From: Saccharum officinarum | Taxonomy: Eukaryota; Streptophyta; Magnoliopsida; Poales; Poaceae | Length of the DNA: 64,000 bases | Direction: 5' to 3' | Assembly: GCA_020631735.1 (NCBI GenBank) | Contig: CM036160.1 | Coordinates: forward strand, 7,052,407 to 7,116,406 | Shown here: piece after piece, positions 1 to 10,703 of the stretch | How the letters are laid out: every line of letters begins with the position of its first letter | Position numbering within the stretch: position 1 is the first letter of the stretch | Translations under genes and position numbers: made by a program | The notes under the pieces: generated by a model | The model's database searches: none | Told to the model about the DNA's origin: nothing | The model's input: the letters and a program-made list of their open reading frames with translations, nothing else

Positions 1-119
1 AAACAATCAAAAACTCTAATAAAATTCAGAAAAAAAATCATTCAATATTGCCTTTTTGTTTCCTCACAATAGAATTTTGTACCGTTTCTCCGAGGGAACA
101 AAATGGTCCATTGCTCAAT
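1..119. other. AT-rich flank, no gene seen
   Basis: No gene is visible here. Positions 111-119 (TTGCTCAAT) are the left copy of the 9-bp target duplication of the adjacent Pack-MULE. Confidence 0.6.
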
Positions 120-597
120 GGGATATTTAACTTATTGCTATCCTTACCGATGGCACATCTTCAATTGCCAGCTTTAGAATGGAAACTACAGAATTGCCAT
201 ACAGAACAGTGAACCTCTTATATTTTTGCCATTTTTGCTGACGTGGTGTGCCACGTGAGCTTGCCAACGCAGCAGCGCCCAAGGGAGCCCTAACTTAGCA
301 TGGGAAAATACCATTTTGCCCCCGCCTCCTTCTGCCTTTGTGGCCCCAGTGTCCAGCGCCGATCTCCGTTCTCTTCCCCGCTGGTCTCCATTCTCTCCCT
401 CCCGCACCAGCGTCCACAACTCCACACGCCGCTCCCCGCTGTTGACTCACTCGTCACGGTGTCCGTCGCCCTCGCCCTCGCCGGCGCCGGCTCCTGTGAC
501 CGACGTGGAGGTACGCCAGCCCGTGCGCGACGCCCACACACGCGCGTAGCTGGGCCGCCTACTCCAGCTCCAGCGTGCCGACGCCAGCGCGGGGGAT

Positions 598-1060
598 GGA
601 AGAGCGTCTGGTCCAGGGAGTCCCGGTTCATGTACTCGTACACCAGCAGCTGCCGCCCGGCGCCCTCGGCCTAGAACCCGCGGAGCTTCACCAGGTTCAC
701 ATCGTGGACTTTGCCGATCACGGCGATCTCCGTCAGGAACTCGCGCTGGCCCTGCGTGCCTAGCCCGTTCATCCGCTTCACCGCCACGGAACACGGAGCC
801 GATCTGCCACTTGAAGCCGTCCGTCGCCGCGTCGCCGCGTCCAGGTCGGCGTACGTGAACCTGGTCGGCAGGCCGGGATGAGCACGTCCTCGTCGAGGCC
901 CTCGACGTCAGACGGAGCGGAGGACGCAGCCTGCGCCGACGATAGCATGGCCGGCAGCTTGAACCAGCTGCTGCTGCTCTTCTTGACGTGCTGCGGCCGG
1001 CGCCTCGTGAGCCACTGCGTGGCCATGGTGTGGGAGCGGAGCAGGTGGTTGCAGTCGTTG
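598..1060 (-). pseudogene. Captured receptor-like kinase fragment
   Basis: Read on the minus strand, several frames give pieces of a plant receptor-like Ser/Thr kinase. First come a basic juxtamembrane stretch (RRRPQHVKKSSSSWFKLP) and the lead-in DLDAATDGFKWQIG. Then come the kinase N-lobe pieces VKRMNGLGTQGQREFLTEI and LLVYEYMN. The wording resembles G-type-lectin/SD2-5-like kinases. A stop codon lies within the 'LRGF' region, there are frameshifts around 790-870, and the catalytic loop and C-lobe are absent. It cannot encode a kinase. It lies inside the Pack-MULE, antisense to the XTH piece. Confidence 0.8.
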
Positions 1061-1111
1061 GCCGGCGCGGCCCAGACGGTGGCGGCGGCGGCGGCACTGG
1101 TCCGTACAGAC

Positions 1112-2170
1112 ATGGGCCGCCTGACGCCGGCCGTGGTGGTGGCGCTGCTCGTCGTCCTGGAGGCCGTGTCCGGGCTCCCGGCGATCAACGTGACGACGAT
1201 GGCGTTTGAGGACGCGTACGCGCCACTGTTCGGCACGGCAACATATGCCAACATCCTCCGTTCCGCCGACCACGGCACCGATGATTGTCTGTTTCCAACT
1301 TTTCATGCACGCCTTTCTCAAACGCATTCATCAATAAACAATTCGATTGCTGGATTGCTGGTCGATCATATTCGAAAACATCTATCCGATGAGCGAGCAA
1401 TTATTAATCCGATTGATGAACGAGAATGCATTTGCGGTGGATTAATTTGCTGCAGGGTCTGGTTTCGTCTCCTCGTCCATGTATGTACCAGCATGGCTTC
1501 TTCAGCGCGTCCATCAAGCTTCCCTCCGACTGCATGCTTCCTGCCTTCCTGCAGGCGTCCATCGGCGACGCGTTCGAGAAGCGGCACAACAAGTTGGACT
1601 TCGAGTTCCTGGGCAACATCCGGGGCAAGCCATGGCGGGTGCATGCAGACAGGGGCGGATCTAAAGGGGGGGCTGGGGGGGCTCCAGCCCCCCTCCAGCT
1701 GATGCATCAATGGAAAATGGGGAGGGTGAGGGAGAAGAAGTGGTGGAGGAAAAAAGAAAAATGGAGAGAAAGAGAGGAAGAAGAAGAAATCAGCCCCCCT
1801 AAGCCCCATAAAAGTTCTGCCATTGGAACTTAGGAAGAAGACGTTGGACACTAGGCAGAGGTTGAAGACGAAGGTCGAGTCAGCCATAAAGTTTAGCCCC
1901 CCCTTGGATTTTGTCCTGGATCCGCCACTGCATGCAGACCAACGTGTACGGCAACGGCGGCGTCGGCCGGGGCCGGGAGGAGCGGTACCTGCTGTCGTTC
2001 GACCCCACCAGGGAGTTCCTCCGCTACTCCATCCTGTGGACGGTCGTCGCCGTGTCCTTCTACGTGGACGACGCGAGCAAGGTGCGCTGGTCGGACGCCA
2101 TGGACGGGGACTTCCCGTCCAAGCCCATGTCCGTGTACACGCCACCGCGTGGGACACCTCCACCTGGGGA
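1112..2170 (+). pseudogene. Captured xyloglucan endotransglucosylase/hydrolase (XTH) fragment
   Basis: It begins at ATG 1112 with a signal-peptide-like MGRLTPAVVVALLVVLEAVSG-type start, followed by TTMAFEDAYAPLFG and ILRSADH. It then runs into an intron-like AT-rich stretch ending in CTGCAG at about 1451. The second exon reads [33 protein letters not shown], then after a [24 protein letters not shown] and FYVDD. This is the order of an XTH (GH16) enzyme that cuts and rejoins wall xyloglucan. The usual DE before LDFEF is NK here, so the catalytic glutamate is lost. Frameshifts, the MITE and the missing C-terminus make it a pseudogene. Confidence 0.85.
1650..1930. mobile_element. hAT-type MITE inserted in the XTH fragment
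   Basis: This is a 281-bp insertion with imperfect terminal repeats, CAGGGGCGGATCTA on the left and TGGATCCGCCACTG on the right. It is flanked by the 8-bp duplication CATGCAGA (1642-1649 and 1931-1938). The 8-bp duplication and CAG...CTG ends fit the hAT superfamily. It has no coding capacity. Confidence 0.85.
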
Positions 2171-2434
2171 CTGGGGGAGAGAGGGGCTCTCGGCTGCGAG
2201 TGGGTTTGACCAAAGGAGCGACCGGCGCTGGGCCACAAAGGCAGGAGGTGGGGGCAAAATGGTCTTTTCCCGTGCTAAGTTAGGGCTCCCATGTGCGCGG
2301 CTGCGCTGGCAAGCTCACGTGGCGCGTCGCCTCGTTGGAGGTTTACTGTTTTGTATGGCAATTCTGTAGATTTCATTTAAAACTGGTAATCAGAGAGGTA
2401 TCATGGGTAAGGATGACAATAAATTAAATATCCG

Positions 2435-2593
2435 TTGCTCAATAGTCAATCCGGTCCTGGTCGAACCCAAGAGTGTAGCACAGGCAAGTGTGGCCGCTCG
2501 CTCCTCTGCTGCCACTGGCTGGGCAGCAGCTATTCCCCAATGGCCCAACCCCACCCAAACGGCCAAACCCTCGCATCCGCCGCCGCCCGCACC
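2435..2593. other. Short spacer upstream of the F-box pseudogene
   Basis: It contains the right 9-bp target duplication of the Pack-MULE (2435-2443) and a GC-rich lead into the F-box reading frame. The Pack-MULE therefore sits about 160 bp from the old F-box start codon. Confidence 0.5.
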
Positions 2594-3643
2594 ATGGCGC
2601 CACCGCCGCCGCTGACGGACCTGATCAAAGACGTCACGGCCGAGATCTTCCTCTGCCTCCCGCTGGACGAGCCGGAGCATCTCTTCCGCGCCGCCCTCGT
2701 CTGCAAGCTGTGGCTCCGCATCCTCTGCGACCCGGTCTTCCTTCGCAGCTACCACGCCTTCCACGGAGCCCCTCCCCTCCTCGGCCTCCTCCACATCCAC
2801 GACCAACGGATGGCCGGCGGAGAGCCCTTCCCCAGCCTTGTCACCACCACATCAGTGCCTGCCTTCTCGCAGCCCGAGGGCACCGACCGCGGCTTCCGCT
2901 TCACGCGCCTTCTCGACTGCCGCCACGGCCGTGTCCTCGTCTTCATCCGCATGGCTGAGGATATGGGGGACGGCGACCGCGGGTATCTCCTCGTCTGGGA
3001 CCCGTCACGGGCTACAGTCACGCCCTTCCTCAGCCAGACATTCCTCGGGCATGCTACACCGCCGCGGTGTTCTGCACCACGCAAACTGCCACGGCGGCCC
3101 CTTCCAGGGGCAGGCCCAGGCCTAAGGCCAGTAGGCCATGGCCCTAGTCGCGGCCCATAATTTTTTGGAACAAGTTCTCAATTTTGGCCCAACAACGCAC
3201 AGGCACAGCCCATTAAGGAAAAGAGCAGGGCAGACCACGGTCTCAACTCGCACGCGCTGGCGCTGCTCGCGATCGCGGACTCGCGGCTCTTTCCTCGCTC
3301 ACGCCGCCGCCCGCTGCTCTCGCCTCCCGCTCCCGCGCGCTCTCGCACTCGCCGGCGCCGGCACGGCGGCACCCAGCCCGCTCGTCCCCACGGCCGCCGT
3401 CGGTCCGTCGCCCTTGCAGGCAGCCTGCCGGAGTCCCGCGTCGCCGAGCAGAACTTGAACTGTGAAGGTATTTCTTCAATTCTTCTCTGGATTCACTTAA
3501 TCTCTACTGTGTACTATATTGACTGCGAATGCAACAAATCATCACGCCTTAGGTATTTATTTTCTAATATTCCATGTACTATATTGACTGTTCCGTACTT
3601 CATTTGCAAACTTTCCATGAAAATTTCTATTTTTCTGTGTGGC

Positions 3644-3646
<3 letters not shown>

Positions 3647-3720
<74 letters not shown>
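3647..3720. repeat. (TA)37 microsatellite
   Basis: There are 74 bases of uninterrupted TA inside the hAT-like element. The flanks are GTG on the left and ATCATT on the right. Confidence 0.97.
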
Positions 3721-3722
<2 letters not shown>

Positions 3723-3780
3723 CATTCAGACTATAGTGTAGCTATCGGTGATTCGCCAGTGAAATTTAGCCTTGGTGTTA

Positions 3781-3900
3781 GGCCTTGTTCTGCTGGTCAT
3801 GTTTCGGCTTGTTTCAGCTTGTTTCAGCTTATTCTCTCTCACAGAACACTATTGAGAATCAGCCGAAACCAGCCGGCTTTTCCATCAGCCGAACCAGCCC
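3781..3900. mobile_element. Tourist-like MITE nested in the hAT-like element
   Basis: This is a 120-bp element with TTA on both sides (3778-3780, 3901-3903). Its terminal repeats are imperfect: GGCCTTGTTCTGCTGG against the inverted right end GGGCTGGTTCGGCTGA. TTA duplications fit the PIF/Harbinger (Tourist) class. Confidence 0.75.
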
Positions 3901-4639
3901 TTAGCAAAATCCTGGGTCCGCCACTCGCCCCTTCGGCGTGGCCTTCGTCGCCACCCACTCGAATGCCATATTCGCGAGCATGTACTCATCGGAGACGGGC
4001 GCATGGAGCACGCCCACATCTGTTTGCATCGGCAGTGCTGCCTACTCTGCCTACCGTTTTAGGAGATGAAATATGCTTCGCACTCGCACTTCCTTCGCAG
4101 ATTAAAGCATTTGCAACTGCAAAGTATGATTGGGGCAAGAATTGCTTGACTCTGATGAACTCACCACCACCACCACATTGTAAACTTTATAGTGTTTATT
4201 ACTTTGCCTTAATGGCGATGGAGGATAGTTCATTGGGACTCGCTGTTATTGTGGATTCCAGCCTTTATATCTACTCAAGGAAGGTGAATACAGACGGAGC
4301 TGCACTATGGGTGCGATGTAGGGTCATCGACCTGGAGAAAGTCATGCCCATGGCCAAGCACCGTGATGATGGTGGACCACGTGTCGTTGGTTTTGCAGAG
4401 AGTGTGGGTGCCATATTCGTGAGAACATGTGTTGGCTTATTCACAATCGAGCTCAAGTCCAGACGGAAGAAGGTTGACGAACCTGCGACTGGGTTTGGGG
4501 ACTACTTTTCCGTCTTACCCTACATGAGCTTCTACACCCCTGGTATGGTACTAACACCTGATTCTGCTGTCCTATCTTTTACAGCTTCTATGTGTTTCCT
4601 TAGTCAATTCGGTTGGTTCTTATTTGTGGGCAATTAATC

Positions 4640-7600
4640 ATAACGTACGTACTATTTCTCAGTTTGTATTCACATATAGACCTTGTCAAATGCAATTATA
4701 TACGCCAGAGAAAACTTCATATATGACAATGGAAAACAGAACGTAATTTTTGTTATGGGATTTGACGTGTTAAGCACCTCGGCGATGCATTGGTCGAATT
4801 GCTAAATATGCATACGGCCTTGCTGATCTGGTAATATCATGTGACCTTCGTTCAGACTTTATTTTAAAAGAATATTTATATGTTTTTCAGACTTTCTTGT
4901 AAAAGTAAAATTTATGTTGTTTTTTGAAATAGCTGAAGCTCACGTCTCAATTAGCTCATTCTTGTAACCTTTGGACTTTGGTGTTAGTTCTAGCATGTCT
5001 CACCAAAATCGAATGCAGTGTTGGAGTTGGTTATGAGTTTTGTGCATATTAACTTATCAGATCATGGCACATTATTTATCATCGATAGGAAAGACTAGTC
5101 TGCTGGAGTTACGGAGCACGGCGATCAAGTCATTGTTTTCTGTTGAGTCTACATATAAATGGTGCAGGTTATAATTAATTGTTTTTGTTTGGCCAGATTC
5201 ATCCTGATCATATTGTGGAAAAGCTTTATTTCAGTGTAGTATGTCAGGCATATTTCAGTTACTGTTTGGTTAAGGCTCAAGCTACTTGAAACTAGAATTA
5301 TGTGTAGTCCATCTGCCTATCACATTTTCTTTTTCATGAAATTTTACTACGAGGTTCACATTCACTGTTGGTCTCATCTTCAGGAGGGCTGTCAAGTAAC
5401 AGTGTCGCTGTGTTAGATTATTTGGACAAACCATGACAAAAATCTGAGTCATAATTTGATTTGACCATAAAACGTTTATCATGTGTAAGTAGATTGAAGA
5501 ACATCATCTAACAGTTGGAAATCAAATGTTTTACAACTTCACTGAAAACATGGAAACTGATGTCAATGTTATGCTGTCATAAAATAAAAAGGCACCTCTG
5601 TTGTTATTTGTGAGTTTCTGGACTCAATTCTGGTTATTCTTCTTCTGCTATTTTATTGATCAGGCCGTGGGAAGGAGGGCCATTTGCATCACTAACCCTT
5701 ATAAATTTCTAGATTTCGCTAGAATGGTTGATTGGTCATATGGTGTTTTTTTCGTTGAAATGCACAGGAGAACTGCACACCACTGTGTTAAAGAAGGGAC
5801 AAAATGTCTATACAATGAAAACCTTTTTGAAATAGAGGATGTGAAGGAAAAGGAAAGGAAATAGAAAACAGGAAAACACTACTCCAAGCCTTTGATTACA
5901 CACCACACCGACAGAGAGAAAAACTACTGACTAACAAAAATGTGAAGTTTATGTAATGGATGAAGGATTTAGTAGTTTCTAGGCTATTGCTAAATACTAG
6001 AGCAGCCTACTTATCTATTGCCTGGCTTTTATTTACTGTGTCCATATGTTTCCTTAATTTGTTGATTCTGGTATGCGAACAAAATCATACTGTAGTTTAT
6101 AGTTGTTTCTTCAGACAAAGGGATGGCCACAGGCCATATTTGTGTGCTAGTGCAAACTAATTGCAAGGCATCAGAAACTGACCTTAATTTTTTTATTTCT
6201 GAGATATCTTACTTTTCTGTTGACTGCATTAGTAAAACAAAAATGAAATATAAATATGCTTGCAAACTTCATGATATCGTATTATGCAGTTACTTAGTTT
6301 TATATATTTTTCTATTTTAGAATCATGCCTTTTATTTTTCTGTCATATCTGAAGCTCACATATAGAGATCAGTTCTGTAGGGGCTGTTTGCTTGGTTTCC
6401 AGGCATCGTTGCCTGGTGCGAGCTGTGTACCCAGGCGTCTGATTTTGAACGCCCCTAAACCCTTGGCAGTATGACTAGTATTTAGTAAACCAAACTGTAA
6501 ATGCTACTGGAATGTTGGTTTTGATTTTTGTGCATGGTATCTTTTCAGATCGTGGTAGGCTGTCATCACTCATCACTGGTGGGGCTCCCTAATGTCTGAT
6601 GTGCCTCTCAAGAGCAAGACCTTGCGAAATGGATTATCCATCATAAATCACAAATCTGTTGGTGGTGGCTTCTTGTAGAGCTTCTGTTATCAAAATCCTT
6701 TATTTTCTGCTGAGTAGTTCAAGCGAGTGGTGCAATTCACTTTGATCATCTTGGGATGTGTGTTTTGTATTGTCTGAGTTTTGGGTGGAGCCAAAATTCA
6801 TCCGTATCAGATAGCCCTGATTTCAGAGCAAGAATTGTAGAATGAAAATGAACCAAGAGAGACTTAGCAAGAATGTGTTTCAGTCGAATATTCCTGGCTT
6901 ATTTCAGTGTTTAGTTGTTATTTGGTTAATGCTCCATTCAGCTACATGGAATTGGATTGTGTGGAGTTTGTCATTGCCCTTTCCTGAATATTTAACATTT
7001 ACATTCAGTGTTGTGTTGGTTGACGTCGACAAGTGGTTTACATATTCCGTTAGAAGGGTGGTGACAGTAATTAACATGAATATCTTCTTTACTTTCCTTC
7101 GTTCCATGATGACTTTTAAGCACCTGCCGTGCCATCTATATGCTTTGGCTGCTGCTCTGGGAGTTGAAGCATATATTTGTCAGATGGGCAGTGCAACTTT
7201 TGTTTGATAAATTGTGACAGTCCAGGATGATTGATATAGCTCACTAGATGATTATCTGGCATCAAAATTATTCCTTTGACCATAGACGAGTGTCCTCTGA
7301 GTTTACATGGGCTTTGGAATTGTTTCTATCAGGGTAAGCTGGCTGTACAGTATTGTTCTTCTCCTTGAGATGAAGATTTGGGCTTTAGCGGCAAATTCGA
7401 ATAATCCGGCCTACCAGACCTCCATTTGCTTTAGAATTCTAGTTCCAGTGCATCCAACGTAGGTTCAGATGTTTCAGAAGCCAGAGATCACGAGATACTC
7501 AGGCAATTCACGAGCCCTGCCATATATTGAGATAATGCGACATGCAAAGGCAGGTTGTCCGTGAACCCGAAATAGGCTAAATTTTTGCGGGTTAGGCGCA

Positions 7601-8218
7601 AACCCGCAAGCCTATTTGTGGATCTGCGGGTAAATCGCCTTGCATCCCTGGAACCATGCAATTTTAAACTTGGGTTCTTTCATCATGCATAATTTTTTTT
7701 TAAATCTACATATATCAAAGATCGTGTGCACCATGTTCTTTCTTAACAAGGTCTGATCATTTTTTTTTGACAGATTTGCAACCCTCTTTACTAGTACTGT
7801 CCTTATCATCTACATCTGCATCACCTTTCAGGCATCTGACTAGTACCATTTCGTATAGCAGTTTTGTGAAGTTTTACCACACATGGAAATGAAGCTATTT
7901 GGTCGGTGCGACAAATGCTTGCCTGACGATCTCCGGAGAAACCTCCCATCAGCTCAGCAAGAAATTCTTTAACGGAGGTATAATAAGTAGATGGAAATGT
8001 ACAAGTACAGACTGAGTGATTCGGATCTGATCTCCGTGGCAAAAGCAAGAAGATGCCTTTGTATTAGATGATCCTGAAGCCATATGCTTGCAGAGAATCT
8101 TAGCGAAATAGAGGTATGCTCCCAACTTTGCTTCTATTGATCCCAAGAAATTGAACGCAGCGCTCGATGCTAATGTTATTACTCCCTTTTGCGACTATAG
8201 AGGACAGACAGCTACGCA
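4640..8218. other. AT-rich sequence with no recognisable gene
   Basis: Only short unsupported reading frames occur. The part next to 4560 may be the old intron or 3' region of the F-box locus. Stretches around 5600-5860, 6840-7200 and 7820-8150 have slightly longer open frames but no recognisable motif, and could be decayed transposon or UTR sequence. Confidence 0.5.
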
Positions 8219-8442
8219 CTCCCTCTGCCCCAAAAAAAGAAAAATAACGATATAGGATGCGTTCAAGTTTGACTAGTTTTATATTCTGCGATTTATTGCA
8301 AATATATATTTTGCGATTTATCTAATGATACTAATTATGCATTATAAGTATTGATATTGTTTTATATATAATAATTGGTCAAAGTTACAAATAACTGACT
8401 TCTCAGAAAGTGAAAATGACATTCTTTATGTGAATGAGGGAG
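8219..8442. mobile_element. MITE with CTCCCTC ends
   Basis: This is a 224-bp AT-rich element starting CTCCCTCTGCCCCAAAAAAA and ending GAATGAGGGAG, flanked by CA on both sides. The ends resemble Stowaway/Mariner-type grass MITEs, although the flanking dinucleotide is not the usual TA. Confidence 0.65.
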
Positions 8443-8848
8443 CAGGCAATGGGAGTCCAGACTCCAAAGGTTCCGAGGTCTTACTGAGCCATGGCTTCGT
8501 GCTCTGTTACTAACATCTGGCAGTGGATCACAACAAGCCTACTAGAGCAATGGAAGGTAGGATCGATCACACTCTCTTCATAATTACAAAGATCAGCAGG
8601 CATTCTGAAACCCAAGCACTCGAACTGTGTTCCACGATTTCAGCTGAATTCCATCACTAATCTAGCCTCAGTACCTTTTGTATGCACGTGGAGAGTACCA
8701 TTTGTATGCATGTGGAGTCCAAGTATGTGCCTTCTTCTAAGTTAAACAGCAGTCTATCAGGCATCAGCCAGGTCACTCGTCGTCCTCAGTCCTCAGGCTG
8801 CAAGATGTGCATAGTCTCTCTTTTTTTTAAGAAAACAGGAGTGGCTTA

Positions 8849-9073
8849 GGAGGTGTTTCATTAGAGGAGTTAAAGTTTAACAAACACCGTAGTACTTTCG
8901 TCTTATTTGACAAAAAGTTTCCAATCTTGGACTAATTAGACTTAAGATTCGTCTCGTAAATTACTCCTAATCTATGCCGATATGCATACAATTAGTCTAC
9001 ATTTAGCCATGCATTTGAGGGAACATTGATGTGATAAGAGTTAAACTTTAACAAGTTGAAACCAAACATGCCC
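8849..9073. mobile_element. Tourist-like MITE, family member 1
   Basis: This 225-bp element is flanked by TTA (8846-8848 and 9074-9076), with ends GGAGGTGTTTCA and CCAAACATGCCC. The interior (GTTAAACTTTAAC, AATTACTCCTAAT, AATTAGTCTACAT) closely resembles the element at 10077-10291 in the same orientation. Confidence 0.75.
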
Positions 9074-9200
9074 TTAAGCCCCTAGTGTAGATTTATTAAA
9101 ATTAAAAGGGTAAAAAGAGTACAGGGATTACAAATAGAAACAAGTCAACCTGCAGGCTTCACTCTCTGACGCTCAACCTGGGTGTAGCAGGGAGCCAGAT

Positions 9201-9968
9201 TTTTTTTTTTTGAGAAAAACCGGGATTGTATTTCATATGATTAAGACAAGGTTTGCATGACAACTGATACAAGCACCCCTGAACAAAAAGGAAATTACAT
9301 TGCAGTCCATACAAGGGTCTTGCAGAGTCCTGGTCATCTTCGTCGCTGGCAACTGGAGAAGCCCCTCGATGAGCATCCACTGCGCACCGAGGTTGCAACT
9401 TGAAGCCAACGCCCTTTCCGACGAAGAAAATTTTTGGATTGGCACAACAAGAAGCATGTCAAAAGAACATGCCATAGAACCGTTGAACGCCCAAGCCACT
9501 GACGATGACCACTGGCCATCCCGCCGCCGAGGAAAATGGGAGTCTCCGTCAGTATCAGGCAACTCCAGATCGACAGACGACGAATCAACCGAATGGGGAA
9601 CAAACTCGCCCACCCAATTGCATGTAAACCACCACCCGGATTTCTCAGAATAGTGGTAGGTAAAACTCTCTGGAACCTCTCCGAACTGGGCAACAGTGAA
9701 GAAGAAGCCAAGGGAGTAGCAAAAGACCTCACCGACGAGATCAAAAGCTTCAAAAGAAACTCTAGATCTGGCGAGGCAGCAACCGCCTAGCCCATCACCA
9801 CTGCCAGAAAGCAGATCGACGAGGTGGAGGAGGAGTAGGCGAAGATTATTCCTTACCGACGACGTCGCCTCCACCAATCGCACGCCGCATGGACCAGATC
9901 CAGTGCGGTCGCCACCGGCCAAGATGGAGAACCCGACGTATATGTTGGGGCCTACCTCCGAACGTCCA
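9201..9968 (-). mobile_element. Retroposed insertion (LINE-like or retrosequence), poly(A) on the minus strand
   Basis: This 768-bp insertion is flanked by an 18-bp perfect duplication TGTAGCAGGGAGCCAGAT (9183-9200 and 9969-9986). It begins on the plus strand with a T-run, so it is a minus-strand copy with a 3' poly(A). That combination is diagnostic of target-primed reverse transcription. The minus strand is open for most of its length, but no reverse transcriptase or other domain is recognised. It could be an internally deleted LINE or a processed copy of a host transcript. Confidence 0.8.
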
Positions 9969-10076
9969 TGTAGCAGGGAGCCAGATGGATGATGAACGAG
10001 CACAGAGCAAAGATGGACGATGAACAAGAGGGACCACTCGGCCCAACGTGTTCACCGCAGGCTAGAGTGGGCTAAA

Positions 10077-10291
10077 GGCCCGTTTGTTTTGGGTGTTACA
10101 GTTTATCAAACGTTGTAACATTTTCGTCTAATTTGACAAAAATATTCTAATCTTAAACTAATTAGTCTTAATAGATTCATTTTATAAATTACTCCTAATA
10201 TGTACCGACATATATACCATTAGTCTACATTATATTTATTATGCATTTGAACGAACTTGATATGATAAGAGTTAAACTTTAACATCGGGCC
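10077..10291. mobile_element. Tourist-like MITE, family member 2
   Basis: This 215-bp element has ends GGCCCG and CGGGCC and TAAA on both sides (10073-10076 and 10292-10295). The interior shares GTTAAACTTTAAC and the AATTACTCCTAAT-type block with the element at 8849-9073. Confidence 0.7.
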
Positions 10292-10703
10292 TAAATCTGT
10301 TCGTCCTTCGTCCTTACTATCTGTATTTATTGAATACAACAGTTTTACTAATCAATGTTATTACAGGGTATAATAATCCACAATATATGTTAAAAAAATA
10401 ATAAAAATAATTTCTTTAACTAGTGCTTGTATTCGAGTAAATTTTATTTTCATTATCCAAATTGCGTGTAAACATTTTATTTATTTTAGTAGATTACTAA
10501 AAATCATTTCTTTCTTCGTCCACTTTGTACGGGACAACGGCACTTCAATCGCAGTAATTCGAAATCAACCAAAACCCCTTTCAAAAGTCAAAATATACGC
10601 TGCAAAGAAATCCAATTTAAAAAAAATAAGAAAAACAACACTCGCGGAACAAAATCGTAAAACAGTGAAACAAACAAAATAAAATACTCGGGAGATGAAG
10701 TGG
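10292..10703. other. AT-rich sequence, probable intron or 3' part of the snoRNA host transcript
   Basis: No open reading frame of note. On the minus strand a pyrimidine-rich stretch ending TTTCTTTGCAG near 10600 could be a splice acceptor just downstream of the snoRNA, which would place the snoRNA in an intron. This is an inference. Confidence 0.4.

Larger units (their letters stand above)
120..2434. mobile_element. Pack-MULE (Mutator-like element carrying two gene fragments)
   Basis: The element is complete. Its ends are long inverted repeats: about 120-370 pairs with about 2213-2434, starting GGGATATTTAA on the left and ending TTAAATATCCG on the right. A 9-bp duplication TTGCTCAAT flanks it at 111-119 and 2435-2443, which is the Mutator hallmark. 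There is no transposase. The interior holds a minus-strand receptor-kinase fragment and a plus-strand XTH fragment, the latter still containing an intron-like stretch, so capture was at the DNA level. Non-autonomous Mutator elements carrying gene pieces are known in grasses as Pack-MULEs. A small hAT-type MITE (1650-1930) later inserted inside. Confidence 0.92.
3105..3926. mobile_element. Non-autonomous hAT-like element in the F-box gene
   Basis: This 822-bp insertion is flanked by the 8-bp duplication GCCCCTTC (3097-3104 and 3927-3934). The termini are imperfect inverted repeats (CAGGGGCAGGCCCAGG on the left; the right end read inverted gives GAGTGGCGGACCCAGG). The GC-rich 3240-3460 part resembles an untranslated leader, but no transposase is present. 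A (TA)37 tract and a 120-bp Tourist MITE are nested inside. Confidence 0.85.
2594..4560 (+). pseudogene. F-box protein pseudogene split by a transposon
   Basis: From ATG 2594 the frame reads an N-terminal F-box (LTDLIKDVTAEIFLCLPLDE, then FRAALVCKLWLRILCDPVF), the module that binds SKP1 in SCF ubiquitin ligases. The grass-type C-terminal part follows (GYLLVWDPSRATVTPFL). Near 3050-3100 the frame shifts twice (TAAVFCTT in one frame, CHGGPF in another). The 822-bp insertion 3105-3926 then interrupts it. The gene resumes with PFGVAFVATHSNAIFASMYS, hits a stop after AAYSAYRF, shifts frame again, and continues with LAVIVDSSLYIYSRKVN, RVIDLEKVMPMAKH and FSVLPYMSFYTPG. The substrate is unknown. The C-terminal block is well preserved, so loss may be fairly recent. 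Confidence 0.85.

Noticed and set aside
3639..4637. A 332-codon frame starting in the TA repeat
   Set aside because: The N-terminal IYIYIY stretch is microsatellite translation; only the part after about 4050 is F-box homology and belongs to the pseudogene.
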